Below, one piece after another: positions 35,901 to 46,985 of a stretch of 64,000 nt of DNA. Below the pieces are notes generated by a model. The model saw only the letters and a list, made by a program, of their open reading frames with translations, had not been told where the DNA came from and ran no database searches. The stretch is from Ancylostoma caninum (Eukaryota > Nematoda > Chromadorea > Rhabditida > Ancylostomatidae): NCBI GenBank assembly GCA_037903475.1, contig JBAJFG010000604.1, forward strand, positions 310,001 through 374,000, in the 5' to 3' direction. The position numbers were made by a program, and so were the translations under genes. How positions within the stretch are numbered: position 1 is the first letter of the stretch; each line of letters opens with the position of its first letter.

Positions 35901-38742
35901 CCTATCAAGTGAGTGGTATATAAGAACCTCAGCTTGCATGTTGCAGTGGAGTCCTACGATACTTGACTGGCCTACTGATTGTATGATGGAACCGTGACCC
36001 AATACGAAGACCAGGCGAGATACGTGAGACGCGGTCGCGCGCGGAAGCGTCGATGCAGAAATGCATCCTGATCTGCTAGTATCGGCTGACGTTGGCGTAG
36101 GAAACACAAGCGCGTCCTGGGTTTAGAGGCGCATTTTCGCTTTCTTCTTTTTTTCGGTTTCGAGACAAAACCCTCCGTATCACGATACTGGTATCACTTT
36201 CAGGACAAGATCCTGTCTCCCTTACTATGATAATGGTACCACTTTCGGGACGAAATCCGGTCTCCTGCTGGAGCTTGCGGGACAAAATCGAGATGGGGTT
36301 TGGAGGACAAAACTCACTATTTTTGATGACTCCCGCTATCCCTTGAGCTTGAGACGTCATTTCGTAGTGCGGGAGTCCTACACGAATGTCTGGGTACGCT
36401 GCGCTCACCAATCTATATACATGGAAAACCTCCGGAAACGGATGCGTGCGTCTGACGCGCGACTGCGACGCACCTAATATAAACTGTCCTGTAGCGGTAT
36501 TCATGAACGTCGGCGGGAAGGTTTTAACCCACCCGCCGGGTGGACGAGATTCGTGGGTAGAAAATTTGTATTCATGAAAACGGCCGGTATCTTCCCGGCC
36601 TACCCGGCGGGTGGACGGGAAGGTTCCCGCTTACCCGACCATCTAGGCCTCGGGAAGTTCTACCCGTCGATGGATTTCTGCGACATTTTTCAATATTATT
36701 GCGTTTCATTGACGAATCTTAACACAGGAATGCGTTCTTAAGATTCAGAAGAGTTTTGTGTTGCTTTCCACTTAATTAATTGAATGCTATGTTCACTCCG
36801 TACTTGTTTTCACTACCCAAACAATATTTCTTTTTTATTTTCAGATATGTGTGTTATTTGTGCTATTGTAGATACATCATTGCGTGGAATCCTCTCAAAT
36901 TCCGCGTAGAGGGGTTGTTTTTTATCTATTTATTTATTTATTTATTTATTTATTTACACCGCACAGGCGTGCCACGCAAAGGCAAAAATCATAAGACTCG
37001 GCATGTGTAGGCGATAAAACTGAAGAATAGAACTAGTAAAGCTAGAACAACAAATGGGTTGCGTGAGCCCGAAATGGCATAACTGAAACACAAGTCAAGC
37101 GAAGACGCAGAGGGACTAGTCTAAGCTTCATTCCCATGTTGGCCCTCAGTTGCTGCAGATGAGAGAAGGCTAACAGAGAGCATACTTGTGGAGAGGTCAG
37201 CCGTAGTCGTTGAGTTATCCTAAGAACCAAGTGCTATCGAATGAGGGCTGCTAACTGCGTGGGGAACAGACCTTTGAGATAACCATGACTCAAGAACGCA
37301 ACTGGAATCCTATTCTGGGGCGGTCGCTAAGGCGACTCTTTGATCTGATAAGAAACCCAGGCGTAAGCTTGAATGGGTGCTCGCCGGCTCTTATCCCCAG
37401 CAATTTGGGGCCCAGGCTACTTAAGAGTGTGGGAGTAAAGGATTGAAAAGACATCTAGTCGGTTAGGTTCAAGTCGCAGTCGTTTTAGGCGCTGACCACG
37501 ACTTTCCCCATTATTGTGCATGCCACCTTCGTTTTCTCAGCAAAATCAATTTTTTTTCCTGAATTGACTATCATACACCCATCGTAGCCCTACCAAAATG
37601 AGATAACGGTACAAAATGGATACGATATTAGTGTTTAGCACCTTAAATAACCCCTCCATACAAAGTTTCGGCAAAAAAAATTTTTTTGAGGCCTCTTATG
37701 TGAAATATGCAGCACCAATCCGCGCGGTAGAAATTCCTCATTTTTCACTATTATGGTAAGAGATGAGACCCGCTTCTAGGAAGGAAAAAGAGGAAAACAA
37801 CGTTTTGCTATAAATTCCTCACAAAATATATTCCAAAACTTTCATTTCGCGCTCTACATCCTGGAAACTCGGCCGTGTTTACGAATCTATTCGTGCTTCC
37901 CGGTCTTCCCGCTTCCTGGTCGTTCATGAATACAAATCTTACCCGTACGGGTGACTAGGAAGGTTCCCGCTGGGAACCAGCTGCAGCGGGTACCCGTCAC
38001 GCCCCTTCCCGTTCCCGTGCGTTCATGAATACCAGCACTGGTGGCTTTCACCGCAATGGCCGGCTTATTCAAGTCGTGTATCAATACCAGCAACTTGTTT
38101 AACGGACGGTATTGTCGAAACATTTTCTACTATTACCCGGTATTTAGCCCAAAAATGAAGGAATAGAAACTGATATGCAGGGGTAGAACCGAGCATGTCC
38201 AGCAGTAGAAATCAGTAAGCCGGTGCTGGAACACAGCACGTACACCACTAACAGAAAATCGCCTGTCCCACCGGAATTGGGGGGGGGGGGAATAAAATTT
38301 TTGGTGCTGGGGTCACATTCTCAGTTCGAAACGACTGGTTGAGACTGCCTTACTGTTGGATAATTTTGAAGGACTCTAGTTATCACACAACGCTAAAGAA
38401 GCACGTACCAAGATTGCTTAATACTTTCACTAAGTGATCCTCAAATGCGTCAAAACATTCTTGATGAAGTAAGACGTCAGCAAATGGGCATTTTTCGTTC
38501 GAGCATTCCATTCTAACTCCATCGCCTCCTAACGGTAAAGGTTCTCCTGAATGATGAGTTGCATCGATGATCAGCACTACCCACACTATCTGAAAGCGGG
38601 TAAGCCCACCTATAAAGCATCGTATAGGATCTGGAACTGGGCATCCACACACTTTTGGTATAAGGGGCACTGGATGTGCTGACGTCGCTTTTGCTTCTTT
38701 ATCCTTGCCCCTAGCTTTATCGTGCTTGCGGGCCGATCCCAT
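27867..38742 (-). CDS. Headcase/HECA-family protein gene (13-exon model)
   Basis: Exons on the minus strand: 38742-38610, 38546-38409, 34357-34281, 33394-33329, 33203-33025, 32964-32886, 32029-31948, 29158-29076, 29020-28880, 28400-28274, 28209-28126, 28013-27960, 27877-27867. All introns are GT-AG, all phases agree, and the sum is 1254 nt (417 codons plus stop). The N-terminal third matches the headcase family: a Cys-rich MECSNEKC and LLHQECFDAFEDHL block, then ARGWTDAQRRANLWDKKG, then CRCRCGLG. In HECA/headcase these form a compact Cys/His domain. Fly headcase marks imaginal cells and acts in growth control, and human HECA is linked to the cell cycle. Start: ATG 2 nt after a TTCAG acceptor, consistent with trans-splicing or a 5' UTR exon. 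Exons 6-13 are placed by splice signals and phase, and the 11 nt last exon is the weakest. Confidence 0.75.
28769..28859. repeat. Tandem duplication inside an intron
   Basis: A unit of about 37 bp beginning TTTGAGGATGCCTCAACAAT occurs at 28769 and again at 28823 (period 54). It lies just after exon 9 of the headcase-like gene, in the intron to exon 10. Confidence 0.85.
29448..31238. mobile_element. Foldback transposon in an intron of the headcase-like gene
   Basis: The outer ends TAATTATAAGATCAC and its inverse bound two arms of roughly 750-800 bp in opposite orientation, meeting near 30245. CATAATTATAAGATCACTTC recurs inside both arms (about 29620 and inverted about 31050), so each arm carries a second internal end. 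The right arm has about 245 bp extra (30546-30790) absent from the left. The open frames 29884-30227 (plus) and 30249-30707 (minus) are mirror images and not host genes. It sits between exons 7 and 8. Confidence 0.8.
31540..31612 (-). pseudogene. tRNA-derived relic
   Basis: On the minus strand GGATGGCTCAGCTGGTAAAGC has a good D-arm and A-box (TGGCTCAGCTGG). The anticodon stem does not pair and the B-box is worn (ATCGAAT), so this is a pseudogene or SINE head. It lies in an intron of the headcase-like gene. Confidence 0.35.
33025..38742 (-). CDS. Headcase-like gene, exons 1-5 (conserved domain)
   Basis: Exon 1 (38742-38610) gives a basic leader and VCGCPVPDPIRC. Exon 2 (38546-38409) gives the CSNEKC...HQECFDAFEDHL block and ends at G|GTACGTGC. 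Exon 3 (34357-34281), after TTGTTTTCAG, gives SARGWTDAQRRANLWDKKG and ends AAG|GTAATG. Exon 4 (33394-33329), after TTCTTTCAG, gives CRCRCGLGMTRMDELAAYDR and ends at GTACGTATA. Exon 5 (33203-33025), after CTTTAG, is a Lys/Arg/Ala-rich stretch with KKRHKNKNTLPKLNFG and ends at GTAAGC. The 63 nt intron between exons 1 and 2 is a multiple of three, so retention would add 21 codons without a stop. Confidence 0.82.
35478..36490. mobile_element. MITE family B copy split by another element
   Basis: The left piece (about 35478-35590) carries ATGCGTGCGTCAGTCGCGCG and the right piece (about 36440-36490) ends GACGCACCTAATATAAACTG and TCCT, the two ends of the 249 bp family B element. Between them is a 650 bp foreign insertion. 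No clear duplication is left at this copy. It lies in the intron between exons 2 and 3 of the headcase-like gene. Confidence 0.6.
35739..36406. mobile_element. TIR element nested in the MITE
   Basis: Inverted ends CAGACATTCATGCGGGAGTC (35752) and, inverted from the right, CAGACATTCGTGTAGGACTC (36392) match at about 20 of 24 positions. A further GCGAGCGC/GCGCTCAC pair extends the ends outward. Inside are repeated GGGACAAAATCC-like words. There is no open frame of its own. Confidence 0.55.
36496..38033. mobile_element. TIR element with GGTATTCATGAACG ends
   Basis: The left end GGTATTCATGAACG (36496) and right end CGTTCATGAATACC (to 38033) are exact inverses, with AGC on both outer sides (36493-36495 and 38034-38036), perhaps a 3 bp duplication. 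Subterminal TTGTATTCATGAA is also inverted (36568 and about 37935), and GGGAAGGTTCCCGC recurs in both ends. A LINE 3' tail is inserted inside. Confidence 0.6.
36914..37240 (-). mobile_element. LINE 3' end in reverse orientation
   Basis: About nine TTTA units (36917-36955) are followed by GCCACGCAAAGGC, matching the reversed tail of the LINE ending at 12952. The body upstream on the minus strand is presumably its 3' untranslated region. No reverse-transcriptase motif is visible. Confidence 0.5.
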
Positions 38743-38886
38743 TGCTGAACTATCTGCAACGAACATGTTTCTAATTACGTGGACAATCTTAGAACAGGAC
38801 GACCACGACTGCCACGAAGAACGACTAAGAGCAGCGATTCCGAACACATAATGAGGAACGTTGACCTATACCAAGCGAACAGGAAA

Positions 38887-39135
38887 AGGGCAATTTATAC
38901 TGGATGCGTGCGACTGACGCGCGTGCGTCTATATGATGAAGAATAGGGCACAGTCGCATTGCAGTCGCATCGCAGTCGCAGCTCAGACGCACGCGTTTAC
39001 GGCCTCGCGACGGCCGCGCGTTCTTTTCATTGAGGATGTACATGCCGTGTTGACCGGTCTTCATCGAAAATCCCTTGCAAATGGATGCGTGCGACTGATG
39101 CGCGACTGACGCACGCACCTGGTATAAATTGCCCT
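38887..39135. mobile_element. MITE family B, copy 2 (249 bp), just upstream of the headcase start
   Basis: Perfect inverted ends AGGGCAATTTATAC and GTATAAATTGCCCT, flanked by AAA on both sides (38884-38886 and 39136-39138). Its length equals copy 1 at 2173-2421, which lies in the opposite orientation. It starts 145 bp upstream of the proposed ATG at 38742, so it may lie in the promoter or 5' UTR. Confidence 0.88.
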
Positions 39136-39390
39136 AAAGAAAGCAAGCAAGATGTGATGAGCAACCAACGTTTCAGCAGCCAATCAGCAAATGAAATGAA
39201 TCGGAAGATAATGAGGCTGATATCAGTTCCAGTGGAAACTCAACTTCGAGCAACACAACATAACAAATACGAAGCTTTTACCAAGAAAAGTCAAAAGTTC
39301 TTCGTAAAAACAGAACTGCACAGAATGACTAACCAGGATTCTTCAATGAATGCAGTTTAAAAAGGGTTCTAAGGCAACGGAAAGATTCTA

Positions 39391-40264
39391 TTAGGTTGGT
39401 GCATAATTTATGCGGCTTTTTCCGCGACTTCTTTTCTCGATATAAATTGAAGCTTTTCAAATGGTTCATTCATGATAACAATCCTCTCTTCCCACATTTA
39501 AAGGTGCTATCGAAAGCCGCATCCACATCCGCTACAATATGCTCTATCACTGGAATGCAGCACAGTCATTTCGCGATTTCAACGAGCCTTTTGAGGAAGG
39601 ACCGATGAGCAAGGCTAAGTTAAAAGACGGTTCATGTTCATAAGAGACGAGCTCCACAAATGAAGAAAGAAGCGGTTGGCCGTCGAATTTCGAGCACCAG
39701 GAACTTTGCGCAGCCTGGAAGAGGATGAAAGCTTGACAACGAGAATGCTGTCGGAACTCTTCTATGTGGACCATCCGAGCATGGTAATTCCTCTCAAAAA
39801 GCTCATTACTGCATGGAGATTGCACAAACGGGTCAGTTGTTCACTTTTCATCGATTTTCTATAGCAAAACGATTAGGCTCCATTTCTGAGGAATCTCGTC
39901 AATCATACCCCCTTCCCTTTCACTTCTGCCAAAAGTTCCTGGTCGCCGGAAATTGATCGAAGGGCTCTTCCCTCTTCATTTGTAGGATTTTAGCTTCCTA
40001 ACTGAACTACTTAAATATTTTTCGACTTGGCTTCGCTGACTTTTCTTGAGCCAAGGTTTCGATGAGATCTCGGAATGACTGTGTTGCATTCCAACCTTTC
40101 CCGTAGTGTAAGGCATGAGATGTTAAGTGTGAATACGATTTCCGATAGCTCCGTTACTAAGTGAAAGAAGAGGTTTATTCATATGAAAAAACCGTTCAAA
40201 AAGCATTAATTTTTAATGAGAAAAAGAGACGCGAAAAAGCCGCATTAATTATGCACCAACCTAG
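39391..40264. mobile_element. mariner-derived foldback element, 874 bp
   Basis: The ends TTAGGTTGGTGCATAATTTA and, inverted from the right, CTAGGTTGGTGCATAATTAA are mariner-type terminal repeats with TA on both sides (39389-39390, 40265-40266). The plus strand (39676-39864) encodes EEDESLTTRMLSELFYVDHP, the transposase second helix-turn-helix. GGAATGCAGCACAGTCATT (39552) is answered inverted at about 40070, so a second N-terminal fragment opposes the first. No catalytic domain is present. Confidence 0.85.
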
Positions 40265-41806
40265 TATTTCATTACATACTCTAAGCACCACATGGACGCA
40301 GCTTAAGTTCCCACGAAACGAAGGACTTTTTGGCTCCTTGAGTGGCCATTTCGCCTAGTATGTCTGCAACAGTGTCAATAGTCCACTACATGTAGGTAAG
40401 GTTCAATTTCCGTAAGACTGCCACCAGCATTCACAGCCGATGAAAACAAAGTAGCAAAAGTAAGAAGGAGTTTTCAAATTCGAAAAGAAAACCATTTGAG
40501 CAAAAGTATCTAACGAAAAAGCGCGAAGAGCGAAGTAGAATAAACACGAGCCCTACGCTAAGATCCAACAGTTGATGAAATCAAACGCCAATGAGTGGCA
40601 AAATTTTTATTGGATGATTTTTGGTGTTGTACGGTTCGTGAACGTTTTTTCTTGCGTGAGTTGGAGTGTGAGCGCTTGATGTAGCATTGCAGCGCTTAAC
40701 GAAACGGACGTGCATTGTGGCATTGCGGGACAGGGGCATGCTCGGAAACCTGACAACAGACTAGTAGCTAACAGAATTATTAGCTCCCCCACCCCCCCCC
40801 TTCGTTCCACAAGTCCACAAGAATTCGTTCGAGTTATTCAAAGTAATCAGAGAAATGCATGAGAAAAAAGCTGGCGATCCAGAATGGGTGAAAATGCCGA
40901 AGGAAAGCAATCTCAAAGTGATGTCTACAGAGCTCCAGAGATGTCAAGATTCCCTCACAACCAACTGAAATTCTGTTGAATACGAGTAAATTCGCCGAGA
41001 AAACGAAGAGATGAAAGTTCCGGGACTACAAGTCGCACAGCAGCTGAATGTGATTACTGCGAAATCAGTGGTTTTGACTTTTTTGGCTAAAAAAATTTTT
41101 CTTAGAAAAATTTGCAGGCGCAGTGAGGAACGTCATAGCTCTATGCATCAGCAGTGAGTAGTTATATTATTTGCCAAAATTAGAAATTTCAGGCTTCCCA
41201 CAGAAGTCATAAACAGAAGTTGAAAAGGCGATTAATTTTTGGCCAGTACTGTATGCTACCAATCCGAAGGTGAACTCTATCATGTTAGCCAACAACGACT
41301 TGCTGCTTCCACAGATTTTTAATGTGAATACGACGAGCGATTTGTCGAGCCTCTTCCACTGTTGAAACGTTTGGATGAACTGGTCCCCACAGAAAATGCA
41401 AGATCTTTGATTGCGCGCAATAGTTCTACGTATATTACAAGTGTCGTTCAACATCTTTTAGTTTTCTATGTAAGGCTATTGTTCACCAGTTGTGCTCTAA
41501 AATGAAAAACTATCTATTCAAACCGATTTACTCGTATTTGTCCTTTACGCGATCACTATTTCCACAGGATAATGATGGTGTAACATCATGTGGTGCCTCA
41601 GTATCCCCAGTCCCAATACAATTTTTTCCAATATTTTGTTCACTCCTTTTTTCAACCAGCCGCACTGAATAATCGTTATCGACGTAGTGGTAGCGAAGCA
41701 ACACCATTCGTTCGAATAAGGGGAAGGAGTGGGGGGGGGGCGAGGGTATGTAAACAATGAGAGAAGAGTAAAACAGCATAGAGGAGCGCTCAATCCTCTG
41801 CAATTA
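40265..41806. other. No gene recognised
   Basis: A minus-strand 95-codon frame at 41167-41454 and overlapping frames around 41530-41800 have no family or splice support. Confidence 0.4.
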
Positions 41807-42074
41807 TTAGGTCGTCAAGTATGAAATGTCTGATTTATGAATGAGAAGATTTTGTTTCCTTTTTGAAGCAAAATGCGAGACAAATACCCAAATATGCTCC
41901 TCTGCTATCGGGACAGTTTTGCCGCCTTAAAGGTGGCTTGGCTGCGCCAGCAGCTTAGAAGCGTGGAAGGCCAGTAGCAATCGAATGGCGAAGAGCGTTT
42001 CTAATATAGGATAGGAAATTGAACATATTTACTGGCAAGAAAAGCGCATCCTCAGAAGGAGTTGTGATCAAGTA

Positions 42075-42950
42075 GTAGGTTGTAACATAAGTTTCCGCTG
42101 TTTTCGCACGGGCATTTGCAAAGGCTTCCAATAAATGGATACCGATTAGATTTCGCGCACGTCTAGATACTGTTTTGACCCGCGAACATTCGGGAATTCG
42201 AGAACTATTTTTGCGTCTTATTTTGAAAAGACAATCAACTTCGGAATCAACCCTTAAAGAATACCAATTCGGTAACTGCACATCCACGAATTTTAATTTT
42301 ACTATAGCATTGCATGGGACTAACCAAAATTGAGTGGAGTGATCTTGAGGCCATTCTTATTCTCTCTTCTCATTAAATTGTCGAGCGCTCCTAAGCACAG
42401 TCACCAAACTTGGTAAACCAAAATTTTGATTGTGCACTTTTTCTCTCTGGAGTTCAAACGAATTGATGTGAGATTTCTTCCACTGTGGCTACAAACATCA
42501 ACCGTTTGCGGGCACTAATCGGTGGAATTTTGGGACAAGTCCCAAGCGCTCTGTGGAGATTACACCATTCTGCCAAATCACGGAGGGCACCTGAATTTTT
42601 TTGGTCAAACTCTCGGGAAAGGCGAAGAGTCCGCAGAGGAATTTTTAATTGCGCATGACGTAGCATAAATCTAGCTCTAACCGTGCGCCGGTTATGTTAT
42701 CAGCTCACAAGAATGTCTACTGAGCGAGAACCGCTTTGCCAAGGTCATTGACCTCTAGCACTTCCCGACCCAGTTCTTTGCCTCGTAGTCCACGGATTTC
42801 TGGAGCAGGAGAGTTGAGCTTCTGCTGTAGAAACGGCAAAATTCCAGCGACTGTTGTGGTCCATACTTCGACTGGCATCTCTTGCTATTTGATTTGAGAA
42901 ACTTTTTTGTCGAAAATTTCAAAACTGCGGAAACTTATGTTACAACCTAA
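42075..42950. mobile_element. Nested mariner-type element, 876 bp
   Basis: The ends GTAGGTTGTAACATAAGTTTC and the inverse of TTAGGTTGTAACATAAGTTT bound the element, with TA on both outer sides (42073-42074, 42951-42952). The flanks ATCAAG and TATCAAGGTTTGGGCAGT rejoin to match the uninterrupted sister at 44760-44800 (reversed). Minus frames at 41955-42287 and 42454-42666 overlap it, but I could not identify transposase motifs. Confidence 0.8.
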
Positions 42951-43761
42951 TATGTATATCAAGGTTTGGGCAGTATAAAGTACAACTGGTGGATTTCCAT
43001 TCCTTCTCCTGGTGCTCAGTGGTTTTATGGGAACTTGTCAAAAATTGGCATTCATATTCGAGGGTCAAACTGGGGAAATTTGTTTACAGAGTCATTTTTC
43101 CTTGTCGTCACGACTTGAATACCTATATGTTATTGTCCTGTGAAGGTCAAATTTTGCTGCTTATGCAGGCCTAGTCTGACTTCTATTCGTTTCCACCACA
43201 GCTTTCAACTCATCGCTATCCAGGTTCATCATATGGCTCCCTTTGCAGCTTCATTTAACCTGAGCGGGACTTCCCAAACAAACAATATTCACTAGGCAAA
43301 TGTCCCCTAACCACTACAGTGACGCTTCCAGCTTCATCTGCCCCGAAAGCTCGAAGAGAGATACGATGTTCCAAAATGACACGATTTTTGGTATTCGAAT
43401 AGTTTCACTAAATAAACACTTTCAAGCAAATTATGAACGCTGATCGGAAACCAAGGAAGTGATTTTGGAAGAGAGAGGATGTATCTTCATAATGAAAGGA
43501 AAGACGGGAAGTGATCTAGTAAAGCTTTGAAGATAGAGACTGTCAAACTAACCGCTTATAAAATCAGATATTTCATACTTGACAATGTGATAGCAATGTG
43601 GATGAAAGGGCTATTAAGAGAGCTATACCGAAAACAATAAGAAATTGGTATTTCTTTTCCGTTTATTCGAATACCCCAGTAATTCGAAAAGTACGAGATA
43701 AGGTTACTCAAACATAAGAAGGGAACATTACAAATACCATTTTGTGCTCTAGCGCATCAAA

Positions 43762-44027
43762 AGGGCAATTTACACTAGATGCGTGTGTTTGACGCACGGG
43801 CGTCAATATGATAAAGGAGAAGTCCTGCCGCAGCCGTGATGAGCTCCGACGCAGGTGAGACGGACGCAGTTGCGGCCTCGCAGCGGCTGTGCCGTGATGA
43901 GCTCCGACGCAGGTGAGACGGACGCAGTTGCGGCCTCGCAGGGCTGTGCGGAGTAGAGGAAATACTCCATAAATGGATGCGTGCGACTAGAGCGCGAGTG
44001 ACGCACGCAGCTGGTTAAAAGTGTCGT
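43762..44027. mobile_element. MITE family B, copy 3 (266 bp)
   Basis: Ends AGGGCAATTTACAC and GTTAAAAGTGTCGT, flanked by AAA on both sides (43759-43761 and 44028-44030). It contains an internal 58 bp tandem duplication starting GCCGTGATGAGCTCCGACGC at 43833 and 43891. Confidence 0.8.
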
Positions 44028-44814
44028 AAAATGGGAAAGTATGACTGCTACTGAAAATAGCGTTGAGGAAACGGAATGAACTGTGCTTTCTACCACATGA
44101 AACATTCAACATGAAACAGTGGGCTCTTCCACAAAACTATTAAGTCGTCAAGTATAAAATTTCTGATTTTATGAGCGGTCAGTGTGACAGTCTCTATCTT
44201 CGAAGTTTTACTAGATCACTTTTCATCTTTCTTTTCATTGAGAAGAAACATCCTCCCTCTTTCGAAATCACTTCCTTGGTTTTTGATCAGTTTTAAAACT
44301 TTTGTTTGAAAGCATTTTTTGTAGCACTACTCAAAGACGAAAAATCGTGTCATTTTGGAACATAGGTTCCTTATTTCAGCCATTAGAGCAGAGAAGGGTA
44401 GAACCATCAGAACAGTGTTAAGGGACGTTTGGCTCGTAAATGCAGTGAACAGCGTTTGTTTGGGAAGCTCTGCTTAAATGACATGCAGCTGCAAAGTGAG
44501 CGTTATAATGAACATTGATATCAATGAGCTGGAAGCTGTAGCGGAAGCGAATAGGAGTCAAACTAGATCAGTATAAGCAGCAAAATGCGACCTTTATAAT
44601 CCAAGAATTATTTAGGTATTCACGGGAATATGGCGAATAAAAGTGGTCCAGTAAACGAATTTTTCCCAGTTTGACCCTCAGAAATGGGTGCCATTTTTTG
44701 ACCATTTTTCACAAATCCAAGCTGCTTAAACTCAAAAAGCAGGGGTGAGGACCCACCTGCCACTCAATGCACTGGGCAAACCTTGCTCTATTTGACCACA
44801 ACTCCTTTCAAAGA

Positions 44815-44864
44815 TTAACTCAGTTCTTGCTGCAGAAAATTAACTCAGTTCTTGCTGCAGAAAA
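44815..44864. repeat. 25 bp tandem duplication
   Basis: TTAACTCAGTTCTTGCTGCA-type units of 25 bp stand side by side at 44815 and 44840 inside the right-hand mariner-type element. Confidence 0.9.
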
Positions 44865-45084
44865 TGTTTAATTTTCAACATGATCTTGGAAGCGCTCGCC
44901 ACTTGATCGCCTCTAGCTTTCCACGATTCTAAGCTGTTGGCGCAACAAAGCCACCAGCTTGGAGGCAAGGCAATGCCGATAGTACGGGAGGATATTTGAA
45001 TGTCTTATACTGCATCTTGCTTTAGAAACAAAACTCAAAATCTTCTCATTCAAAATCAGACATTTCATACTTGACGACCTAATA

Positions 45085-46985
45085 TATATGGTTTTCTTCT
45101 TCTAATGTAATTGTTCAATTTTCACAGCTAAAAGTACGTGATTACATTTTTTCACCACTATTCCGTGGATTTTCCAGAGATATTGGAACAAATCACTAGC
45201 AAATCGTACTACCCTAGTCCCCATGCTGCTCATTTACAGACGGAAACAAAAACAACTCGCCGTTAGAATAAATTTCTTCAGCTACATCTAACAAAATTTC
45301 AATGTAATCGACTCGTAAGAGGGAATATGTGAGTGTCCAAGCTAACAGGATTAGAAAAAATATGGAAACGAAAATAAAAGCAGCCAGTTCGCACGCCGCG
45401 ATGTAGAATGTTGGATAAACCTATTACCACAGTAAAATTGCATCTCCCATCCCATATTATTGGATCGAAAAATCGGAACAGCTCAGATCAATTTTCCAAT
45501 ATTCGTACTTATACATGCTAAAAATACACGCCAAAAACATCAGCAGTCACGCATAGCATTCTGATGATTGATAACATTTTGACTGGAAGAATGGATTGCA
45601 CAAGAATATTTCGAAAACTGGTCAATAGAAATAGGATCAGTGAAAAAAGAATTTATGCAGCAACTACATCGCGCAAAGCTCGAAGAAAAGGAGGGCAACA
45701 ATATTTTAGCTCATTAACAATTAGGTATATGAGAGCAGGGGAGAGGAGAGAGATGAAAACGATGGAAATGCAATAAAATTACCGAGCAGAATAAACATTG
45801 CATTGCACCGAAACGACAACCAACAAGGTAATACGGAAAAACTGTACTTGCATAGATCCGATAAAATCGCAAAGAAGTAACAGAGAATTCCAGCAAAACG
45901 ATGCTTTCATGAACAAGATGCAGCTGCGCAGCCCAGCCAGACGCCGGAAACACCAAAACAATGGACTGATACAAGATTTGCAAAAACTGTTGCGAAATTC
46001 GCGATGGCACAGTGCGGCTGCCTGCCTGGCTGGCTAAACAGAATTTGTTCGAACTCTGCGATTACGATAGCAGACAGGAAATAAGGGAGTACCAAGGTGA
46101 ATTTGATCGCGTATACGAAGCGATTGGAGAAACAATCGTTATTCAAGCAGGATTAAGGCTCAAAATCCATCAAATTCGAAATGAAAAGTGGTAGGACATA
46201 GAGATATATCAAAATAATTTAGAGGTAGACAGCTTCCGTTTAGCAGAAAGGTTTGCTCACTCACAATTAGCAGCGAACGAACGGAAACGAAGAGTGTTAG
46301 CACGAACGGATCGTGTTCAGAATAGGAGTATGCGAGCTAATTGCGGCTGTGTTGTGGTTGAAAAGTGCGTGATTGATGCGGAGTTTTAGAGGGACGAACG
46401 ATTAGAAATCGATAGAAGAGCGAAAACGACGGCGACTCATCCGTTCACTTTTTTACTTCAATCAACCTTGAACAGCTCTCAATTAAAATACTGTGGGCCA
46501 CTCCATGAAAGAAGGAATTGATCCCATTAATGAAACTAATGGGAGACTAACAAATGCAACCGACTACTGAAGTAAAAGCACTCTTGTTACCTTCCGCTCA
46601 AGCGCCTGAATAAGTGTTTACTTAACATCTACAGCGAACTACATCTGAATTGTGCAAAATTTCATTAGTATATATCGTATGCCCAGAAAAGTACACTACA
46701 CGCTAGCACAAACAGAATGCGTTTAATATTCTGTGCATGACATTACGTGAAACACTTCCGTTTTATGTGAAGTTTCATAAATCAATAGGCAAAACAAGTG
46801 TGCTAAAAAAATCCTTTAATGGAAACTAAGATGACAGCGTGTATTATATACTGGACCTACCGAATAAACTACCGAATAAAAACCGAATAACTTATTTACT
46901 TTAGTTAACAACTTAGGAAACAACTTGAATACAGATGTTCGAAATTGAGAAAGCTTTAAAGCTCTTATCCTATTTCGTACAGTAC
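45085..46985. other. No gene recognised
   Basis: Overlapping frames on both strands between 45564 and 46194 have no domain or splice support. Confidence 0.4.

Larger units (their letters stand above)
41807..45082. mobile_element. Composite of two opposed mariner-type elements
   Basis: The outer ends TTAGGTCGTCAAGTATGAAA (41807) and its inverse (to 45082) are flanked by TA (41805-41806, 45083-45084). Inner ends with the same sequence lie near 43570-43595 (inverted) and at 44143 (direct). So there are two elements of roughly 0.9 kb each, in opposite internal orientation and sharing blocks such as GACAGTCTCTATCTTC. The left one is split by the 876 bp element at 42075-42950. Between them is MITE family B copy 3. 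No intact transposase frame is found. Confidence 0.75.
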
